Part shown: piece after piece, positions 59,985-64,000 of the stretch
Position numbering within the stretch: position 1 is the first letter of the stretch
Layout: each line of letters starts with the position of its first letter
Assembly (NCBI GenBank): GCA_028829895.1
Contig: CM054177.1
Span: 30,701,564 to 30,765,563 of the forward strand
Reading direction: 5' to 3'
Origin: Sinotaia quadrata
Taxonomy: Eukaryota; Mollusca; Gastropoda; Architaenioglossa; Viviparidae
Length of the DNA: 64,000 bases
The notes under the pieces: model-generated
Seen by the model: only the letters and a program-made list of their open reading frames with translations
Databases searched by the model: none
Told to the model about the DNA's origin: nothing
Position numbers and translations under genes: made by a program

Positions 59985-62900
59985 GTAAGGCAAGCAGACG
60001 AATGCACGACAGCATTCATACTTTAATTATATTGATTCGGAGTCTCAATATTCTCATTTTCGCTCAGTATAATGTTAATACGGTACATGCATTTAAATAT
60101 TCGTAAAGATGTACGTATTTTTAAATGTATTATTCCCATTTGTACGGTCAGTCACGTAATTCATTTGTTTACCAAATTTTCTTGGCAACATGACATAATA
60201 TTATTCGAGAACTAGTTTAGAAACCTAGTAGTAGGAATCATATTGTTTGAAAAATAATTTTAAGCTTTAAACCTTGGAAGAAAACGGATCTGTTTTTTTT
60301 TTTAAAAGAAACTTTATTGAGATTTCTTTTGTGTATATCCTTTTTAGTTATAAGTGATGCATGAAACAATTTTAACTTGGGTCTTTTTTTCCTCTAGTCT
60401 GGTTTGTTTATCGTTTTGTCGCATTGCATGTGCTATTATATATGATTGTTACTATTTTTAGTGTACCATAAATTATATTCCTTTTTTAATTAAAAGTTAT
60501 TCCGATAAATATTTAGAGGTATTGCATAGCAATGATGACCAGGTGTTTGACCTGCCAGCCATTATTTCTTATAATGCAAAAATAAACTCCAATCCAGTAA
60601 ACACACTTGGCACCTTTAAAAAAGCTAAATGTGAAATGCAACTCTTTGCCAGTGAATATTTGCAGACAATTAAAAACAAAATTAATTAAACTAAGTAAGA
60701 ATAAATATTCAATATATTTCTATATTTAAACAATATTTAATGAATTAAGTCTAATAGTTTTATGCCATAAAATGCCTGTATGAATAAATCTACTTGAAAG
60801 AGAGAGATTATTTAATATTTGATGAATTTATATGTGAAATAATATCTAATAGTAATACACATACATCTGGGGTGGTGGGGTGGTCACTCTCTGAATGAGT
60901 GTAACATTTTCTTACTTTAAGTACAAGGAAATAAAGTGGAGTAAATCTAATTATTATACATGTTAAAGTTTACAAAGTCTAATTCTCACATAAAAACATA
61001 CAAAAAGATAAAAATGTTGATGTTATAGGAGTTTGAATACATAAAATGCATCATTTTTCTGTTATAATGAAGAAACTAAACGACAAAAATAATTTAAAAA
61101 TAAGCAATATAATTATCTCATTACAACAGATATATTTTCTTTATTAACCTAATTTGGATACATGTTTGTTTTAAATTGGTCATAGAAAAATAACTTTGTA
61201 ACTAAATTCACTTTTCTGAGGTGATTGGATTCAGTTCCTACTCCTAGTGACAAAGACTATCAAGTATCATAAAGGCATCTTTATATTCCCCAACTAAACC
61301 ATGAAATGAAACAGTTAGTTATAATGAAAACAAGATCATCTTACCTTGCCATGGTATTTACATATTTTGTTCCCAAAATTTAGATAACAATGTCCTTAAC
61401 ATTGAATCCTTGTATTCTTTTAATTTTTCTCATTCTTATTTTGGCCCAGAATATATGCTACAATATTAAATGGGCAGTATTGATGAGAATTATTAATTTG
61501 ATGTATTCTTTAATAATTTGGGACCTTTTGCCTCAGCTCTTCAAAGCAGATTTACTTTCCTTTGGTAAAGATTTAAATCATCTGTGTTGCTGCAGCAAAG
61601 TGGTCCTAAACTTTAAATAATACAAGGGAAATAACTTCTGAGCAGTGTACCCAATTGTCAAAACTGTAATTTGAAGCAATTTTCAAATTGCAACTAGCAC
61701 TAGCATATGGTGCCAGAAACTAATTTATACATAAGCAATCCACAGTAGATATTTATTTAAGTAAAATTTTCATCCAAACTTTATTTGTGAACATTACTCT
61801 GAAAAAGATTTTAATATTCCTGTCTGTCATGCATTATTAATATTATATATATATATATACACACAATGACAAACATGACTAGTCTTTAATTAATTATAAT
61901 CAGTGCTTAAACATTTTTTTAAAATTTAGACTTTCAAATGTCATTTATGTTTAAAATACCCAAACAAATTAGCAAAGCACAATCAGATATTATATCTGCT
62001 AACTATAATTCAAACACATATATCTATAAAGTACAATGTGATCTCTAAGATTACATTTCAATTCTCCCATTATTTGATATCAACATATGAAATGAGAAAT
62101 AAATTGGGCACTGGATATAATTCGAATATTGCACAAGTACGAGCTAATGGGAATTAGCATAAAAAAATTGGTTAAAAAATAGTCTTTGTTTTTGGAACTC
62201 TTACTTTTTAAATAGCTGTAGTGTTAGAGAAAGTACAAACTCAAGCAGACGTGCAGAACAAAATGTTGATAGTAATATTTATACATATTTAATATAATGA
62301 TGAGGGAAAGGTGAATATTAATTTGTAATTTAGTATGGTGATGAGGGAAAGGTGAATATTAATTTGTAATTTAGTATGGTGATGAGAGAAAGTGGAATGT
62401 TAATTTTTATCTACAAAGTACAATAGCAAAGAACTAAAACTTTTTCTAGTAAATTAATTACACATCAATATCATCTATTGATATAATATTAAAGTATTGA
62501 GATCTACTTACAATTTATGTAGTAATTAGAGAGAGGGATGGGTGGATCATAATTATTTATACCTATAATCTTACAGAACAAAAAACTATAGCACCTTTTT
62601 TTTTTTTTAGTAAATGTATATTATTTAGTAGGGCACTACTTTACTGGGAAAACAACAAATTATTTTCTCACTAAAATGTCAAGGCCATCTGTAATTCCTT
62701 TATCCACCAGGTACAGAAAAGTCAATTTACTTTCATATTTTTTGTTGGGGTTATTGGTTGAGTTTAGGAGGCTTGAGCTTTGTATGTGAGAGGGGAAGGG
62801 AGGAGGTTAAGAATTCTAATTTTGTGCCTGGATATTTAGCCAGATATTGTTTGCTGTGGTGTCTTCCACTTCTGGCACCAGAAACAACTTGTTATTTGTT

Positions 62901-63840
62901 TTCTTGTAAACAAGTGTATAGGTTTACTGATATGTTTTAAAGGCATCATTAAAAGTTTTCAGAAGAACAGAACAGAAGAGTAACAAAAGATTTGATTTTT
63001 TTTAAAAAAATTTGTGCATCCGGTTTTTAATTTTTGACTGTGTGTGTGTGTATATAAGTAAAATTGTGTGTGCGTGTGAGACAGCATGTAAGTTTATTAC
63101 TTCTACAGATCAAGAACTTTTTTTTTTTAATTTACCAATTTGCATCTCTTAAATGAAAGTTTACAATTTATGACATCATTTACTCTGCAGAATAAAATAT
63201 TTTCACTTTTAGCTTGCATTTTAAATTTAACCTTGAAAAAAATTACAAACTAACAAACATAAACAAAATCCTAATTAAAAAAATTTTTTTTTTTTCTGTT
63301 AAGTTAGTGTTACTTCATACATTAGCAATAGTGGCATATCTGACTTCCATTTTAAGGGTTTCATTACAGCCACGACACTTGTAAAACATGGAAGCTTCAG
63401 TAATACATTTACATATATACTCTTCATCACACTTAAATACCAAACACACACAGACAGGCATATTAATCAGAGTGAGTTTCTTTCCCTAGTTTCAGCATAC
63501 AATTGAGTTGAATCTAACTTTTGCACTAAGAAATCTACAGTTGATAAGACTGCAGATGTTGCCTTGTCAGCAATAATTGATAGAAAATAATGTGTTCCGT
63601 TACTGAGGCATGTACCAACAACTAGTAATAATTCATACTTGATAACTAATTTTAAAATATAAAGGAAAAATTCAAATAAGCTTAGAAACAAACAATCCTA
63701 TCATCTGTCACATCAAAAGTTATACATCTGAGGTTTAAAAATAAACAGCTTTATAAAGAAAGGAAAGACTAACCAGTTAGATATTTTATGTATAAGAAAA
63801 AGTAAATTTAATTTAGAAGTTTGTATCATTTATACATATA
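59985..63840. other. AT-rich non-coding stretch, possibly a long first intron
   Basis: No convincing exon on either strand. Small features: a (TA)n run near 61844-61860 and a 45-bp unit repeated three times at about 62290-62400 (GGTGATGAGGGAAAGGTGAA). Confidence 0.5.
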
Positions 63841-63879
63841 TCAGAATTAAGTTTAATTATTGTAAATATGAAGAAACCA

Positions 63880-63960
63880 GATGCTTGGTGGAGAACTGGT
63901 CAGGGACCTTGGCCTGAATAGTAGTACCATTAGAAATGTTATGAATGATATCTTCAGCTA
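63880..63960 (+). mobile_element. Possible pogo/Tigger-type transposase scrap
   Basis: One frame reads ELVRDLGLNSSTIRNVMNDIF, resembling the second-helix region of the CENP-B/pogo-type HTH (VRDLGLNxSTxRxI). It is under 30 residues and runs into a stop, so this is only suggestive. Confidence 0.35.
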
Positions 63961-64000
63961 ACAGTGTAAATTACCAATTTATTTAATGTAAAGGTTCCTA

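Noticed and set aside
59795..60019. 74-residue minus-strand open frame as a gene
   Set aside because: It overlaps the promoter-like block, has no domain, and the splice donor points to plus-strand transcription.

Overview
The window is AT-rich animal nuclear DNA with spliced genes, short exons, introns full of minisatellites, and decayed transposons. A fast-evolving TALE-like homeobox gene, non-LTR, Gypsy, hAT and SINE-like debris, and very repeat-rich introns suggest a lophotrochozoan, probably a mollusc. That assignment is inference. No prokaryotic feature was seen.

Two housekeeping genes dominate and were rebuilt exon by exon with consistent splice phases. ERCC2/XPD, the TFIIH DNA helicase, lies on the minus strand: 19 exons from 31836 down to 9513 encode the first 555 codons. 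The Walker A lysine, DEAH box and all four Fe-S cysteines fall at the same residue numbers as in human XPD. PEX6, the peroxisomal AAA+ ATPase, is complete on the plus strand: 19 exons from 31961 to 55335 encode 1141 residues. The two start codons are only 124 bp apart, so the genes share a compact divergent promoter with ETS-like sites and a YY1-like motif over the PEX6 ATG.

At the left edge (1-4.9 kb) are two long plus-strand open frames, in antisense orientation to ERCC2. The second encodes a divergent TALE homeodomain. The first is an unrecognised Ser/Asn-rich frame with an acidic C-terminal part, interrupted by one in-frame TAA at its 5' side. I found no exons for the last ~205 residues of XPD in 1-9512. 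Either these frames sit inside a large ERCC2 intron, or the locus is rearranged or truncated.

The right part (55.3-64 kb) is mostly non-coding. It holds a broken Gypsy-type gag relic at 57.5-58.3 kb, a small GC-richer promoter-like block at 59.69-60.0 kb with a palindromic GTCACGTGAC E-box and a likely first-exon donor, and a possible pogo/Tigger transposase scrap at the extreme right edge.

The introns hold many tandem arrays (20-129 bp units). One copied an exon end together with its splice donor. They also hold a hAT MITE with an 8-bp target duplication, a piggyBac-like MITE, two pieces of the same non-LTR retrotransposon, a ~60-bp foldback inverted repeat and a tRNA-like SINE inserted beside a splice donor. 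Nothing here is clearly a new molecular system. The most unusual points are the homeobox frames lying antisense to ERCC2, the compact ERCC2-PEX6 divergent promoter, and the duplicated splice donors.
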